Positions 1 through 7,769 of a stretch of 64,000 nt of DNA are shown one piece after another. A program made the position numbers and the translations under genes. The stretch lies in the NCBI RefSeq assembly GCF_030519655.1, contig NZ_JAUMIT010000004.1:62001-126000 (forward strand), read 5' to 3'. The notes beneath the pieces are model-generated. The model saw nothing but the letters and a program-made list of their open reading frames with translations. It had not been told where the DNA came from and searched no databases. Numbering within the stretch: position 1 is the stretch's first letter; each line of letters starts with the position of its first letter. The DNA is from Wenyingzhuangia gilva. GTDB lineage: Bacteria; Bacteroidota; Bacteroidia; Flavobacteriales; Flavobacteriaceae.

Positions 1-458
1 TATATTTTTCTATTGATATCAATTAAAAAATAAATGGTTTTTCTAGGGGTATAATCAATGGTTTTTAAAAACTGCTGTAATAAATCACTATCCTCATTCA
101 CTTCTAAGTAAGGAGCAAGTTCTTTTTTAGTAATTTCATTGTATTCAAATGGATATTCTTCAGCACTATCATCTACAAAAAAGTCAAAGGGATTAATTGT
201 TTTTAAATCTGCTACAATTTCTACCGCAATGGATAATTCTTTGGTTTTTTCAGGAAAAACAACTCTCGCTTGATAATTTCCAAAAGGATCTTGTTGCCAA
301 TTAAAGAAATGATCTTCAGGTTCTATTTTTAAAGAATAAGATTCAATAGGTGTTCTACTATGTGGAGCAGGTCTTAATCTAAATATATGTGGCGATAGGT
401 TTACTGAACGATCGTATTTGTACTTTGTTTTATGAGAGATTACTACTTTTAAAGCCAT
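1..458 (-). CDS. Transglutaminase-like family protein, N-terminal part (cut by window edge)
   Basis: Open frame running off the left edge; the ATG is at 456-458 and about 152 codons are visible. The product starts MALKVVISHKTKYKYDR and carries the blocks LSPHIFRLRPAPHSRTP, NWQQDPFGNYQARVVFPE and INPFDFF. These belong to the bacterial transglutaminase N-terminal domain that precedes a Cys-His-Asp transglutaminase core, often fused to DUF2126 in a protein over 1,000 residues. The catalytic core lies outside the window, so activity cannot be judged. Such proteins are predicted amide or peptide processing enzymes and are often encoded next to circularly permuted ATP-grasp genes. The family match is strong; the function is inferred. 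Confidence 0.85.
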   Translation of the reverse strand, partial: MALKVVISHKTKYKYDRSVNLSPHIFRLRPAPHSRTPIESYSLKIEPEDHFFNWQQDPFGNYQARVVFPEKTKELSIAVEIVADLKTINPFDFFVDDSAEEYPFEYNEITKKELAPYLEVNEDSDLLQQFLKTIDYTPRKTIYFLIDINRKI

Positions 459-639
459 GTGTTTTTACTTGTTGATGGTTTGTACGGGCTTATATGGCCA
501 CTTTCTATAACAAACTAAGTTAAATGATTTCTATTATATATTATCTGTGTTTCCTCAGTTTTAACAAAGATTTATTGATAGGTCAATCTAAGGTTTAAAA
601 CTTTATGGCTTTGTTAATATAGAATGTTTTTATAAAAGT

Positions 640-1533
640 TTAATTTACATGTTTTGCATAGTGATTAGGGTGGAGTCCTTTACCATATTTTGAGGCATAT
701 ACTTTTGTAAATTCTGCCCCTAAAAACAGAATTAAACAAGAGTAAGAAACCCATAAAAGTATTAAAATAACAGAACCAGCAGCCCCAAAAGTAGAACCAG
801 GATTTGTAGTGCCAAAATAAATACCTAATGCAAATTTACCTATACTAAAAAGCAAGCTAGTAACAAAAGCACCTAACCAAACATCTTTCCATGAAATAAT
901 TACATCGGGCAGTATTTTAAAAATAAAAGCAAACAGTACAGTGATTAATCCTAAGGGGATAATAAAGTTTATGATTTGAAAAAGATATAGAATAAAATTA
1001 GAAAAATGACTTTGAATCCAATCTGTTAGGATGGTGATTAAAGTAGTTAGGACCAAAGAAATTAATAGTAGAAATCCTATAATTAAAACCACACCTAATG
1101 AAAACAATCGATCTTTTACAATTTTATAAAAACTGTTATTAGGTAAAGGTGCTACCTTCCATATGTTGTTTAGAGCTTTCTGCAACGCAATAAACATTCC
1201 TGTAGCACCATAAATTAAAGTTGCTACACCAATAATTAAAGCGATTTTGGATTGTTGGTCATCAAAAGAGTTTTGAAGCATGGTTTCAATTAAATTAGCA
1301 GAGTCATTTCCTAAAACACTAGATATCTCATGAATAATTTTATTTTTCACTTCGTTTTTATCATAAATCAGTCCTACAGAATGAATGGAAATAATCAGTA
1401 GTGCAGGAAATGAAAATAAAGCATAATAACTAACAGCAGCACTCATTTGAAAAGGACTGTTTTTATTCCAATTTTTATAAGTTTCAACACTTAGACTTTT
1501 AAATATCGCAAAATAAGTTAGGAGTTTTTTCAT
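640..1533 (-). CDS. YihY/BrkB family inner-membrane protein
   Basis: 297-residue multi-pass membrane protein. It has an amphipathic N-terminus, the family block SAAVSYYALFSFPALL near residues 31-46, about six hydrophobic segments, and the C-terminal block GSVILILLWVSYSCLILFLG followed by AEFTKVYA. Length and motif order are typical of the YihY/virulence-factor BrkB family (once mis-named RNase BN), whose transport substrate is unsettled. It is divergent from the protease gene at 1676, with 142 nt between the starts. No partner gene is visible. Confidence 0.85.
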   Translation of the reverse strand: MKKLLTYFAIFKSLSVETYKNWNKNSPFQMSAAVSYYALFSFPALLIISIHSVGLIYDKNEVKNKIIHEISSVLGNDSANLIETMLQNSFDDQQSKIALIIGVATLIYGATGMFIALQKALNNIWKVAPLPNNSFYKIVKDRLFSLGVVLIIGFLLLISLVLTTLITILTDWIQSHFSNFILYLFQIINFIIPLGLITVLFAFIFKILPDVIISWKDVWLGAFVTSLLFSIGKFALGIYFGTTNPGSTFGAAGSVILILLWVSYSCLILFLGAEFTKVYASKYGKGLHPNHYAKHVN

Positions 1534-1611
1534 TGTTAATGTCTTTAATGTGTTGATAATATTAACGAACTTACTTTTAATTTTATAAATATTAAAGAAT
1601 TCAATTTAATA

Positions 1612-1667
1612 GCGTTCATGTTTAATTTATATGGGTTCATAAAAGGGATGATTAGTGTTTAACTTGT
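1612..1667 (+). promoter_or_regulatory. Weaker fourth copy of the stress-promoter element
   Basis: 1612-1636 resembles the 25-bp element found upstream of dps, mscS and DUF1328: GCGTTCATG at the left and TATATGGGT at the right. After exactly 23 nt comes TAACTTGT (1660-1667), which keeps TA-NN-TT of the TAnnTTTG -7 box. The expected start site would lie almost at the ATG at 1676. By hand count, 18 of 25 bases match the dps copy. The box is imperfect, so this is the least certain member of the set. Confidence 0.4.
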
Positions 1668-1675
1668 AAATAGTT

Positions 1676-2320
1676 ATGAAAACAAAGAACAAAATCATTT
1701 TAATCTTACTTTTTCCTATCACATTAGGATTTTTCTACAGCATGAATTCAAAAAAAATATCACATAAAATTATACCGAAAACAATTAAGGAAGAGGCATT
1801 AATTGCTTTGTCTCATTATCCTGATTTAAAAGATACAGCTATCGAGTTTGTCATCAAGCCAAGTTTAAAAACGTCTTTTATGAAAGCGCAGCCTGTTTTT
1901 AAAACCATTTTAAATCCATCAAAAAACAGAAGTTATAAAATTTATATCAGTGAGCATTTTATGGTTGAAAACAAAAAAGTAAGTCTTAATGAAATTCCTA
2001 AGAACGTATTAATTGGTTGGTTAGGTCATGAGTTAGGACACATCATGGATTATAAAAATAGAAGTGGAGTGGATTTAATTGCTTTTGGAATTAGGTATTT
2101 GTTCTCCAAAACGCATATTAGAGAGGCTGAAAGGGTAGCAGATTCATATGCAGTTTCTAATGGAATGGGAGATTATATTTTGGCAACCAAAAATTACATT
2201 TTAAATCATGCAGATTTTTCTGATGCTTATAAAAATAGAATCAAAAGATTGTATGTATCTCCTGATGAAATTTTAGAGTTGATTGCAGAAACAGATAGTA
2301 TTAATAATTTAAAAGAATAG
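1676..2320 (+). CDS. Secreted or membrane-anchored HExxH zinc metalloprotease (M48-like)
   Basis: 214 residues. The N-terminus is hydrophobic (residues 6-20), so a signal peptide or single anchor is likely. GWLGHELGHIMDY gives the zinc-binding H118-E119-x-x-H122. A downstream REAERVADSYA stretch (about 149-159) supplies Glu residues and an Asp in the position of the third ligand of gluzincin peptidases. The size is small for M48 and lacks a long membrane region. It lies 2 nt upstream of a GH3-family gene, so the two are probably co-transcribed. The weak stress-promoter element lies just upstream. The substrate cannot be inferred. Confidence 0.7.
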   Translation: MKTKNKIILILLFPITLGFFYSMNSKKISHKIIPKTIKEEALIALSHYPDLKDTAIEFVIKPSLKTSFMKAQPVFKTILNPSKNRSYKIYISEHFMVENKKVSLNEIPKNVLIGWLGHELGHIMDYKNRSGVDLIAFGIRYLFSKTHIREAERVADSYAVSNGMGDYILATKNYILNHADFSDAYKNRIKRLYVSPDEILELIAETDSINNLKE

Positions 2321-2322
2321 AA

Positions 2323-3858
2323 ATGGCAATTATAGGAAGTATTATAAAAACAGCAATAGAGTTAAAAGAAACTTTAACACCAGAAATAGAACCCAAAGAA
2401 GCTCAGTTAGAAGTTTTAAAATATATAATTGAAAGAGGAAGAGATACAGAGTTTGGTCAGGCTTATGGATTTAAAGAAATTTTAGCATCCGACAATATTC
2501 AAAAAGCCTTTGAAGAAAAAGTACCTTATTTTGATTATCATCAAATGGAAAAAGAATGGTGGCATAAAACCATTAAAGGAAGACCAAACGTTTCCTGGCC
2601 TGGTAGTCCTCATTATTTTGCATTGAGTTCAGGAACTACAGGTAAAAAAAGTAAGAGAATTCCTGTAACCGAAGAAATGATTACGGCTATTAGAGATGCA
2701 GGAATTAAACAAGTAGAAGCTTTGGCTAATTTTGATTTGCCTGCAGAATTTTTTGAAAAAGAAATGATGATGTTAGGTAGTTCAACAGATTTACATGAAA
2801 ATAATAATAAGTTAGAAGGAGAAATTAGTGGAATTTCTGCAGCCAATATTCCGTCTTGGTTTAGGGGATATTACAAACCAGGAGAAGACATTGCTAAAAT
2901 TGATGATTGGGATGAGCGTGTAGAAGAAATTGCAGAAAGAGCCAAAGATTGGGATATTGCAGGATTGAGTGGAATCCCATCGTGGATGGAAATGATGATG
3001 CAAAAAGTAATTGAATATCATGGAGCAAATGATATCCATGATGTTTGGCCAAGTTTACAAGTCTATACTTCTGGAGGAGTGGCTTTTTCTGCTTATGAAA
3101 AAAGTTTTAATAAATTATTAAAACATCCTATTACGGTTATTGATACTTATTTGGCTTCAGAAGGTTTTATTGCTTTTCAAGAAAGACCAGAAACTTCTGC
3201 TATGAAATTGGTGTTAGACAACGGAATTTATTTTGAATTTGTGCCTTTTGAACCAGAGTATATTCTAGAAGATGGTTCTTTGGATCAGAAGGCTCCTGTG
3301 TTGAGTATTGATGAGGTTGAAAAAGATAAAGATTATGTGTTGTTAATTTCTACCGTGGCAGGTGCCTGGCGATATTTAATTGGAGATACCATTGCATTTA
3401 CAGATGTTGAAAGAGCAGAAATTAAAATTACGGGTAGAACTAAATTCTTTTTAAACGTTGTAGGATCTCAACTATCCGTTAGTAAAATGGATGCAGCACT
3501 AAGAGAATTAGAAACAAAGTATGAGGTAGAAATTCCTGAATTTACTTTGGCAGCTACCAGAATTAATGAAGAGTTTCATCATCATTGGTATTTAGGAATT
3601 GATGATTCTTCTTTAAGTAATGAGGATATTGCTAAAACTTTAGATGAGTTGTTGTCAGAAGCTAATAACAATTACAAAGTAGCCAGAACAAAAGCATTAA
3701 AGGGTATAAAGATGAGTATTGTACCCACAAATGTTTTTACGGAATGGAATGCACATCAAAAGAAAAAAGGAGGACAGGTAAAAATGGCCAGAGTGATGAA
3801 TGAAGAAAAATTTAAAGAATGGGAAGATTTTGTTTTTTCATTAAACAAAGTTTCATAA
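2323..3858 (+). CDS. GH3-family acyl-adenylating (amide synthetase-like) protein
   Basis: 511 residues. ALSSGTTGKKSKRIPVT near residues 101-117 is the phosphate-binding loop of adenylate-forming enzymes of the GH3 family. ITGRTKFFLNVVGSQLS near 370-386 and a C-terminal lysine-rich region also fit. Plant GH3 proteins join amino acids to jasmonate or auxin; bacterial homologues are common in Bacteroidota but their substrate is not established. The gene follows the protease gene by 2 nt and ends at a strong hairpin shared with the convergent pfkB-type gene. Family assignment is secure; the reaction (acyl-AMP formation, then amide transfer) is inferred. Confidence 0.88.
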   Translation: MAIIGSIIKTAIELKETLTPEIEPKEAQLEVLKYIIERGRDTEFGQAYGFKEILASDNIQKAFEEKVPYFDYHQMEKEWWHKTIKGRPNVSWPGSPHYFALSSGTTGKKSKRIPVTEEMITAIRDAGIKQVEALANFDLPAEFFEKEMMMLGSSTDLHENNNKLEGEISGISAANIPSWFRGYYKPGEDIAKIDDWDERVEEIAERAKDWDIAGLSGIPSWMEMMMQKVIEYHGANDIHDVWPSLQVYTSGGVAFSAYEKSFNKLLKHPITVIDTYLASEGFIAFQERPETSAMKLVLDNGIYFEFVPFEPEYILEDGSLDQKAPVLSIDEVEKDKDYVLLISTVAGAWRYLIGDTIAFTDVERAEIKITGRTKFFLNVVGSQLSVSKMDAALRELETKYEVEIPEFTLAATRINEEFHHHWYLGIDDSSLSNEDIAKTLDELLSEANNNYKVARTKALKGIKMSIVPTNVFTEWNAHQKKKGGQVKMARVMNEEKFKEWEDFVFSLNKVS

Positions 3859-3870
3859 AAAAATAGAAGT

Positions 3871-3910
3871 AAAAGTTCAAATCATAAAATTTATGATTTG
3901 AACTTTTTTT
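3871..3910. terminator. Bidirectional intrinsic terminator between GH3 and PfkB genes
   Basis: Near-perfect hairpin: AAAGTTCAAATCATAAA on the left arm and its complement on the right with a 1-nt centre, followed by T7 on the plus strand; A-runs upstream give a U-rich tract on the minus strand as well. It touches the stop codon of the minus-strand kinase gene (3910-3912). Confidence 0.85.
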
Positions 3911-4812
3911 TAGTTTAAAGTATCTAAATATTTGTTGATTTCTTCTTCCTTAATAGCAGGGTTAGCTCCTTGGCTACTAGCTACAATAGATCCTACGGCA
4001 CAAGCAAAATCAATGGCTTTTTGCGGATTACCATTACTTAATAGTTGACTAATTAACGAAGCTAAAAAAGAATCTCCTGCACCAACAGTATCTGCTACTG
4101 TAATAGGAAATCCAGGATTGTAATATAATTTTCCTCTCCACAACAACACTGCTCCATCTTTTCCTTTGGTTACACATAAAGAATCTGTCTGGGTGTGTTT
4201 TGAAATAAAGTCAATATTATCTTCAATAGAAGTAAAAGTAGATCCTAGCTCTGAAGAAATTTCTAATAATTCTTCATCATTAAATTTTATAAAATCAGCA
4301 TGGTTCATTAATATTTTTAAGGTTTCCATTTGGTAATGAGGAGCTCTTAAATTAACATCAAAAACTTTATAAGGCTGTTTGTTTTTTAATAGATGATATA
4401 ACGTGTTTCTAGAAACTTCATCACGACAAGCCAAACTTCCAAATAAAAAAACATCGGATGTTTTTACAATTTTATCTAAGGTCTCATTAGGCTCCATTTT
4501 ATCCCATGCAGACGGATGTTCAATAATATAGGTTGCTGATTTATGTTGATCTAACTCAACATTCACCAATCCTGTTGGATAGTTATTAGTTATAATACCC
4601 CTTGTGTTGATACCATTTTTTTGTAAATAATTAAGCAATGTTTTTCCATCCTCATCATTTCCAATAGCGCTAATCATAGACACAGGAAAACCAAAAGAAT
4701 TTATTCTAGAAGCTAAATTTAAAGGAGCTCCACCAATTTTTTTTGCATGTTTAAAAACATCAAATAATATTTCACCGTAACTAACAAACTTTAGGTCTTT
4801 ATTTTGAAACAT
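3910..4812 (-). CDS. PfkB-family carbohydrate kinase (fructokinase-like)
   Basis: 300 residues, the normal length for ribokinase/PfkB kinases. GGAPLNLASRI near residues 37-47 is the N-terminal substrate-site signature. DTVGAGDSFLASL near 240-252 is signature 2 with the catalytic Asp and the anion hole. The pattern SYGEILFD...GGAPLN matches fructokinases more than ribokinases, so ATP-dependent phosphorylation of fructose is the best guess. It stands alone between two terminators, with no sugar transporter or hydrolase nearby. Confidence 0.85.
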   Translation of the reverse strand: MFQNKDLKFVSYGEILFDVFKHAKKIGGAPLNLASRINSFGFPVSMISAIGNDEDGKTLLNYLQKNGINTRGIITNNYPTGLVNVELDQHKSATYIIEHPSAWDKMEPNETLDKIVKTSDVFLFGSLACRDEVSRNTLYHLLKNKQPYKVFDVNLRAPHYQMETLKILMNHADFIKFNDEELLEISSELGSTFTSIEDNIDFISKHTQTDSLCVTKGKDGAVLLWRGKLYYNPGFPITVADTVGAGDSFLASLISQLLSNGNPQKAIDFACAVGSIVASSQGANPAIKEEEINKYLDTLN

Positions 4813-4841
4813 ATTAATAAGTAAATTTATTTTTAAAATAA

Positions 4842-4867
4842 AAAACCAGAGAAATTTCTCTGGTTTT
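4842..4867 (-). terminator. Terminator of the DUF1328/lipoprotein operon
   Basis: Perfect 26-bp palindrome (AAAACCAGAG arm, AAATTT centre). On the minus strand it follows the second small lipoprotein gene and runs into a U-rich tract. Confidence 0.8.
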
Positions 4868-4933
4868 GGAGCATATAAATTTAGGTTTTTATTCTTAAAC
4901 TTAAATGAGGGTAAGTATTTATCTTTTTATAAA

Positions 4934-5140
4934 TTATTCAGCAACATCTTCTGCTTCATCAGCAACTTCATCGGCTGCATCTTTTACAGCATCTCCAGCA
5001 TCGTGTGCAGCATCATCGATGTCATCACCTACTTGTTCTATTTTATCTTCTACTTTTTCTGATTTAGATTTTTCTTTACAAGAGAAAGAAATGATAGATA
5101 TAAATAATACGATTGCAATTGGTAAGATTGATTTTTTCAT
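4934..5140 (-). CDS. Small acidic Ala/Asp-rich lipoprotein (copy 2)
   Basis: 68 residues from the ATG at 5138-5140. A longer in-frame start at 5206 would add 22 residues ahead of an obvious MKKSILPIA signal and is rejected. The signal peptide ends in SFSC with Cys21 as lipidation site. The mature part is helical and strongly acidic, built on repeats of Asp-Ala-Ala/Ala-Asp-Glu. It is paralogous to the next gene (52 of 68 positions identical by hand count). It resembles YtxH-like or apolipoprotein-like stress lipoproteins in composition, with no catalytic motif. It is third in the operon driven from 5647-5702. Confidence 0.8.
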   Translation of the reverse strand: MKKSILPIAIVLFISIISFSCKEKSKSEKVEDKIEQVGDDIDDAAHDAGDAVKDAADEVADEAEDVAE

Positions 5141-5192
5141 GATTTTTTTGTTTTTATGATTAATATTTAAGTTTTTGATTTTATTTAATAGG

Positions 5193-5399
5193 TTATTCAG
5201 TAGCATCTTCTACTTCATCTGCAACTTCCTCGGCAGCATCTTTAATTTCATCTCCCGCATCGTGTGCAGCATCCCCTATGTCATCACTTATTTCTTCTAT
5301 TTTGTCTTCAACTTTTTCAGAAGTTGATTTCTCTTTACAAGAAAAAGTAAGGATTGAGGTAAATAATATAATAGCGATTGGAATGATTGATTTTTTCAT
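5193..5399 (-). CDS. Small acidic Ala/Asp-rich lipoprotein (copy 1)
   Basis: 68 residues: signal peptide, TFSC lipobox (Cys21), then an acidic amphipathic helix of EKVEDKIEE and DAAHDAGDE type. It is followed after 52 nt by its close paralogue, so this is a recent tandem duplication. It lies 32 nt downstream of the DUF1328 gene and shares its promoter element with dps and mscS, which suggests an envelope-stress role. That role is inferred from context only. Confidence 0.8.
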   Translation of the reverse strand: MKKSIIPIAIILFTSILTFSCKEKSTSEKVEDKIEEISDDIGDAAHDAGDEIKDAAEEVADEVEDATE

Positions 5400-5431
5400 A
5401 ACGTGTTTTTTAAAGGTTGATAAATAAGTGT

Positions 5432-5593
5432 TTAAATCATTCTTTTCCCAAATAAAAGGGAGAGTACAAATAGAACGATAAAAATAAAGAATAGTATTTT
5501 TGCAATACTAGCAGCTCCTGCTGCAATTCCTGTAAATCCGAATAAACCTGCAATAATAGCAAGGATAATAAATGATATTGTCCATCTTAACAT
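5432..5593 (-). CDS. DUF1328 (YtjA-like) small membrane protein
   Basis: 53-residue ORF: ATG at 5591-5593, TAA at 5432-5434. The product begins [16 protein letters not shown] and has two hydrophobic segments around the glycine/alanine turn [14 protein letters not shown], ending KRMI. This is the DUF1328 pattern; family members are small inner-membrane proteins often induced by stress or stationary phase. It is the first gene of a three-gene run with the two acidic lipoproteins. Confidence 0.8.
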   Translation of the reverse strand: MLRWTISFIILAIIAGLFGFTGIAAGAASIAKILFFIFIVLFVLSLLFGKRMI

Positions 5594-5646
5594 AGTATTT
5601 TTTTTAAAATTAATTACAGGTAAAGGCTTGCTTAAACCTGCTACTG

Positions 5647-5702
5647 TAAAGATAGTGAGAGAAGAAGGTTATAATTAACCCAATCGGTTTTGATCTGAAC
5701 TC
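5647..5702 (-). promoter_or_regulatory. Stress-promoter element of the DUF1328 operon
   Basis: Minus-strand -7-like box TATCTTTA (5654-5647), preceded by 23 nt of unrelated spacer and then a 25-bp element (5702-5678) starting GAGTTCA and ending TTGGGT. Spacing and element match the promoters of dps and mscS; 17 of 25 bases match the mscS copy. No TTG -33 box is present, as expected for an activator-dependent promoter. The AraC-type gene is transcribed divergently from the same intergenic region. Confidence 0.6.
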
Positions 5703-5776
5703 AATAGATTTTGGATTGTAAATTTTTCATGAATAATAAAATCCATAAGCTTATCTTTACATAAAAAATCCCTACT

Positions 5777-6820
5777 ATGATAGAAATTAACATTACCGCC
5801 ACCAATTTAAAAGAGTCTGTAAAACAGATACAACTTGTTTTAGGTGGTGAGATTAAAGAAAGATGGGGAGAGCATACCTTAACGATTAACAACCAAAAGG
5901 CTTTTGGGACCATTCGTTATATTGAGTTTGATAGAGGAGTGAGTATGTTTGAAATAGATATGCTTTTTAAGGAAGAAGTTTTATTGCTTAGAGATACTTC
6001 TTTGTACAATCCTATTCGTTTTTCTTATTGTTTGGAAGGATTTTACGAACATCATTTTCATCATACAACTGTTAGAAAAAAGATAGATCAGTTCCAGTCT
6101 GTTATTATTTCTGGTAAAGATGGTGGATATACTTATAGTTATTTGCCTAAAGAAGTAAAGTTAAGAACTAATGAGATTCAGGTATTGCGAAATAAATTTA
6201 TGGGGAGAGCTTTAACACCTATGGATACCTTGAACGATCAGTTGCATGAAGTATTTTTAGATACAGATCATGAGAATAAGTTTTCTTATTTTGGAGCACA
6301 TAATTTAAAATTGGCAGATCATATTAACTTTTTATCGAACATTAAAAAGAAAGGGTTGATTAAAATGTTGTTGATAGAAAGTAAGGTTTATGAAATTTTA
6401 TCGCAACATATTTTTCAGCATAACCAGGCTATGAATGGTCAAACATTGGAGACTTCTTTATTAAAAAGTGAACTAAAGTTGGTTAGAAAATATGCTAAAA
6501 AAATAATAAAAACACCTGCTGTTAATTATTCTTTAGAATCTATATCCGAAGAAACAGGATTAACTCAAGCCAAGCTTCAGGAAGGTTTTAAGTTATTATA
6601 TAACAGAACTGTTACCGAGTATATTAGACATATTAGATTAAAAGAAGCTAGAGATTTGATGAATACTACTGATTTGAACGTATCTGAAATTGTATATACG
6701 GTTGGTTTTAGTAGTAGAAGTTATTTTTCAAAAATATTTAAAGCTAAATTTAATATTAGTCCAAGTGAATATTTAAAAATGAGGAATGAAAAAACGCTTC
6801 TTCAAAGTGAAGAAGCGTAA
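5777..6820 (+). CDS. AraC-family transcriptional regulator (candidate stress-regulon activator)
   Basis: 347 residues. The C-terminal third is a double helix-turn-helix AraC domain: LESISEETGLTQAKLQEGFK, then RHIRLKEARDLM and SEIVYTVGFSSRSYFSKIFK, and the end pattern NISPSEYLK. The N-terminal about 210 residues contain FSYCLEGFYEHHFHH and resemble PchR-type sensor domains rather than a typical sugar cupin. Start at 5777, 17 nt after a TATCTTTA box (5752-5759). The gene lies inside the stress cluster, divergent from the DUF1328 operon. It is the obvious local candidate for binding the shared 25-bp element, but that is inference. Confidence 0.85.
   Translation: MIEINITATNLKESVKQIQLVLGGEIKERWGEHTLTINNQKAFGTIRYIEFDRGVSMFEIDMLFKEEVLLLRDTSLYNPIRFSYCLEGFYEHHFHHTTVRKKIDQFQSVIISGKDGGYTYSYLPKEVKLRTNEIQVLRNKFMGRALTPMDTLNDQLHEVFLDTDHENKFSYFGAHNLKLADHINFLSNIKKKGLIKMLLIESKVYEILSQHIFQHNQAMNGQTLETSLLKSELKLVRKYAKKIIKTPAVNYSLESISEETGLTQAKLQEGFKLLYNRTVTEYIRHIRLKEARDLMNTTDLNVSEIVYTVGFSSRSYFSKIFKAKFNISPSEYLKMRNEKTLLQSEEA
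6794..6818 (-). terminator. Terminator of the dps operon, inside the AraC coding end
   Basis: Perfect 11-bp stem ACGCTTCTTCA / complement with a 3-nt loop. The six As upstream become U6 directly after the hairpin on the minus strand, so it terminates the minus-strand run ending at 6824. It lies wholly within the last codons of the AraC gene. Confidence 0.75.
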
Positions 6821-6823
6821 TGT

Positions 6824-7033
6824 TTATTGGGCTTTGTTTCTATTTCTAAATAAAAAATCAATTCCATATTGGGTTGCTTTTTTTAAGAAATAAGTTTGAA
6901 GCCATTGGTAAGGTTGAAAGTTTTCTACGGTACTATTTTTTACGTACTTTAATTCTTCAATCGCAATTTTTCTTTTTAGCTGCAATACTTTTAAGTCTCT
7001 ATTTATTTCCGCTAAGTTTTTATACTCTTTCAT
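6824..7033 (-). CDS. Small conserved-looking hypothetical protein, last gene of the dps operon
   Basis: 69 residues, basic and helical. It begins MKEYKNLAEINRDLKVLQLKR and ends with the aromatic stretch GIDFLFRNR; there is no signal peptide or full transmembrane segment. It lies 10 nt after the holin-like gene and directly before a terminator. Similar small proteins accompany YtxH and holin-like genes in Flavobacteriaceae (possibly DUF6327, from memory). In position it matches the yqjK slot of the enterobacterial yqjCDEK group. The function is unknown. Confidence 0.6.
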   Translation of the reverse strand: MKEYKNLAEINRDLKVLQLKRKIAIEELKYVKNSTVENFQPYQWLQTYFLKKATQYGIDFLFRNRNKAQ

Positions 7034-7043
7034 GTTGATGATA

Positions 7044-7400
7044 TTATTCTGTTGAGAAAAAAGTTTTAGAAACCATTTTTATTACACGACCTTCTATTAG
7101 TGGTTTTCTAAAAAGATAAATAAGAATTGTAATTACAAATAAAACTCCGGAAGAAAGTAATAATGCATAATGAATACTACCTAATAAGTCTTCAAGTAAC
7201 ATGATACTTTCTATAATTAGTAAAATAAGTACCATAAGAAGTAAAGAACCAATAATAAAGCTTTTAAAGAGTAAAGCAAAAACTTTGTTTATTTGCTCAA
7301 AAGTTTTTAACTCAACATAATCTTTGGTAGCATTTATATAGTCCTCACTGCTTTTGGCAATTTGCCTCGAAGTTTTATTGATGTTTTTTAATAAACTCAT
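7044..7400 (-). CDS. Holin-superfamily-III/YqjE-like membrane protein
   Basis: 118 residues with a soluble helical N-terminus (about 1-40) and two transmembrane segments (about 45-65 and 77-97), the layout of the 'phage holin family' proteins related to YqjE. There is no endolysin or phage gene near it, so lysis is not its role. It overlaps the ytxH-like gene by one base (7400), so translational coupling is likely. These proteins are thought to act in the envelope under stress. Confidence 0.7.
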   Translation of the reverse strand: MSLLKNINKTSRQIAKSSEDYINATKDYVELKTFEQINKVFALLFKSFIIGSLLLMVLILLIIESIMLLEDLLGSIHYALLLSSGVLFVITILIYLFRKPLIEGRVIKMVSKTFFSTE

Positions 7401-7729
7401 TATGATTTCTGTAATTTCTTATTTTTCTCTTTCAAAATTTCTAACTGTTTTTCTAAGGATGTTATCACATCTTCTGCCTTATGGCTTCCAGTAGAAACTA
7501 AATCCTCTAATTGCTCTTCTAAAGTTTCTTTTTTAGAGCTAATGCTATCAGCAACACTGTTTCTTAAAGATTCTGCTTCGTTCACTAGTGTTTCTCCAGT
7601 TTCAGTTACTTTGTCTTTAATTACTTTTCTTGTTTTACTTCCTTTTGCAGGGGCAAATAAAACTCCCAAAAGTGCTCCAGTAGTTAATCCTGCTAATATT
7701 CCCAATGCTGTGTTTGTATTCTTACTCAT
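7400..7729 (-). CDS. YtxH-domain stress protein
   Basis: 109 residues. GILAGLTTGALLGVLFAPAKG near residues 10-30 is the YtxH signature, a glycine-rich membrane segment followed by Ala-Pro-Lys-Gly. A long charged coiled coil follows (residues 35-107, with EEQLEDLV and EKQLEILKEKNKK). The family is associated with general stress in Bacillus and Bacteroidota. It is the third gene of the run that starts with dps; the 3' end couples to the holin-like gene. Confidence 0.85.
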   Translation of the reverse strand: MSKNTNTALGILAGLTTGALLGVLFAPAKGSKTRKVIKDKVTETGETLVNEAESLRNSVADSISSKKETLEEQLEDLVSTGSHKAEDVITSLEKQLEILKEKNKKLQKS

Positions 7730-7769
7730 GTTTTTGATTTTAAAGTTAATAATATTTTTTTTGATGATG

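Noticed and set aside
4905-5159. Ser/Ala-rich ORF opposite the lipoprotein genes
   Set aside because: Mirror image of the acidic Asp/Ala repeats on the minus strand; not a gene.
7044-7400. Prophage or lysis cassette because of the holin-like gene
   Set aside because: No endolysin, structural or integrase genes near; the YqjE-like layout with ytxH points to stress membrane proteins.
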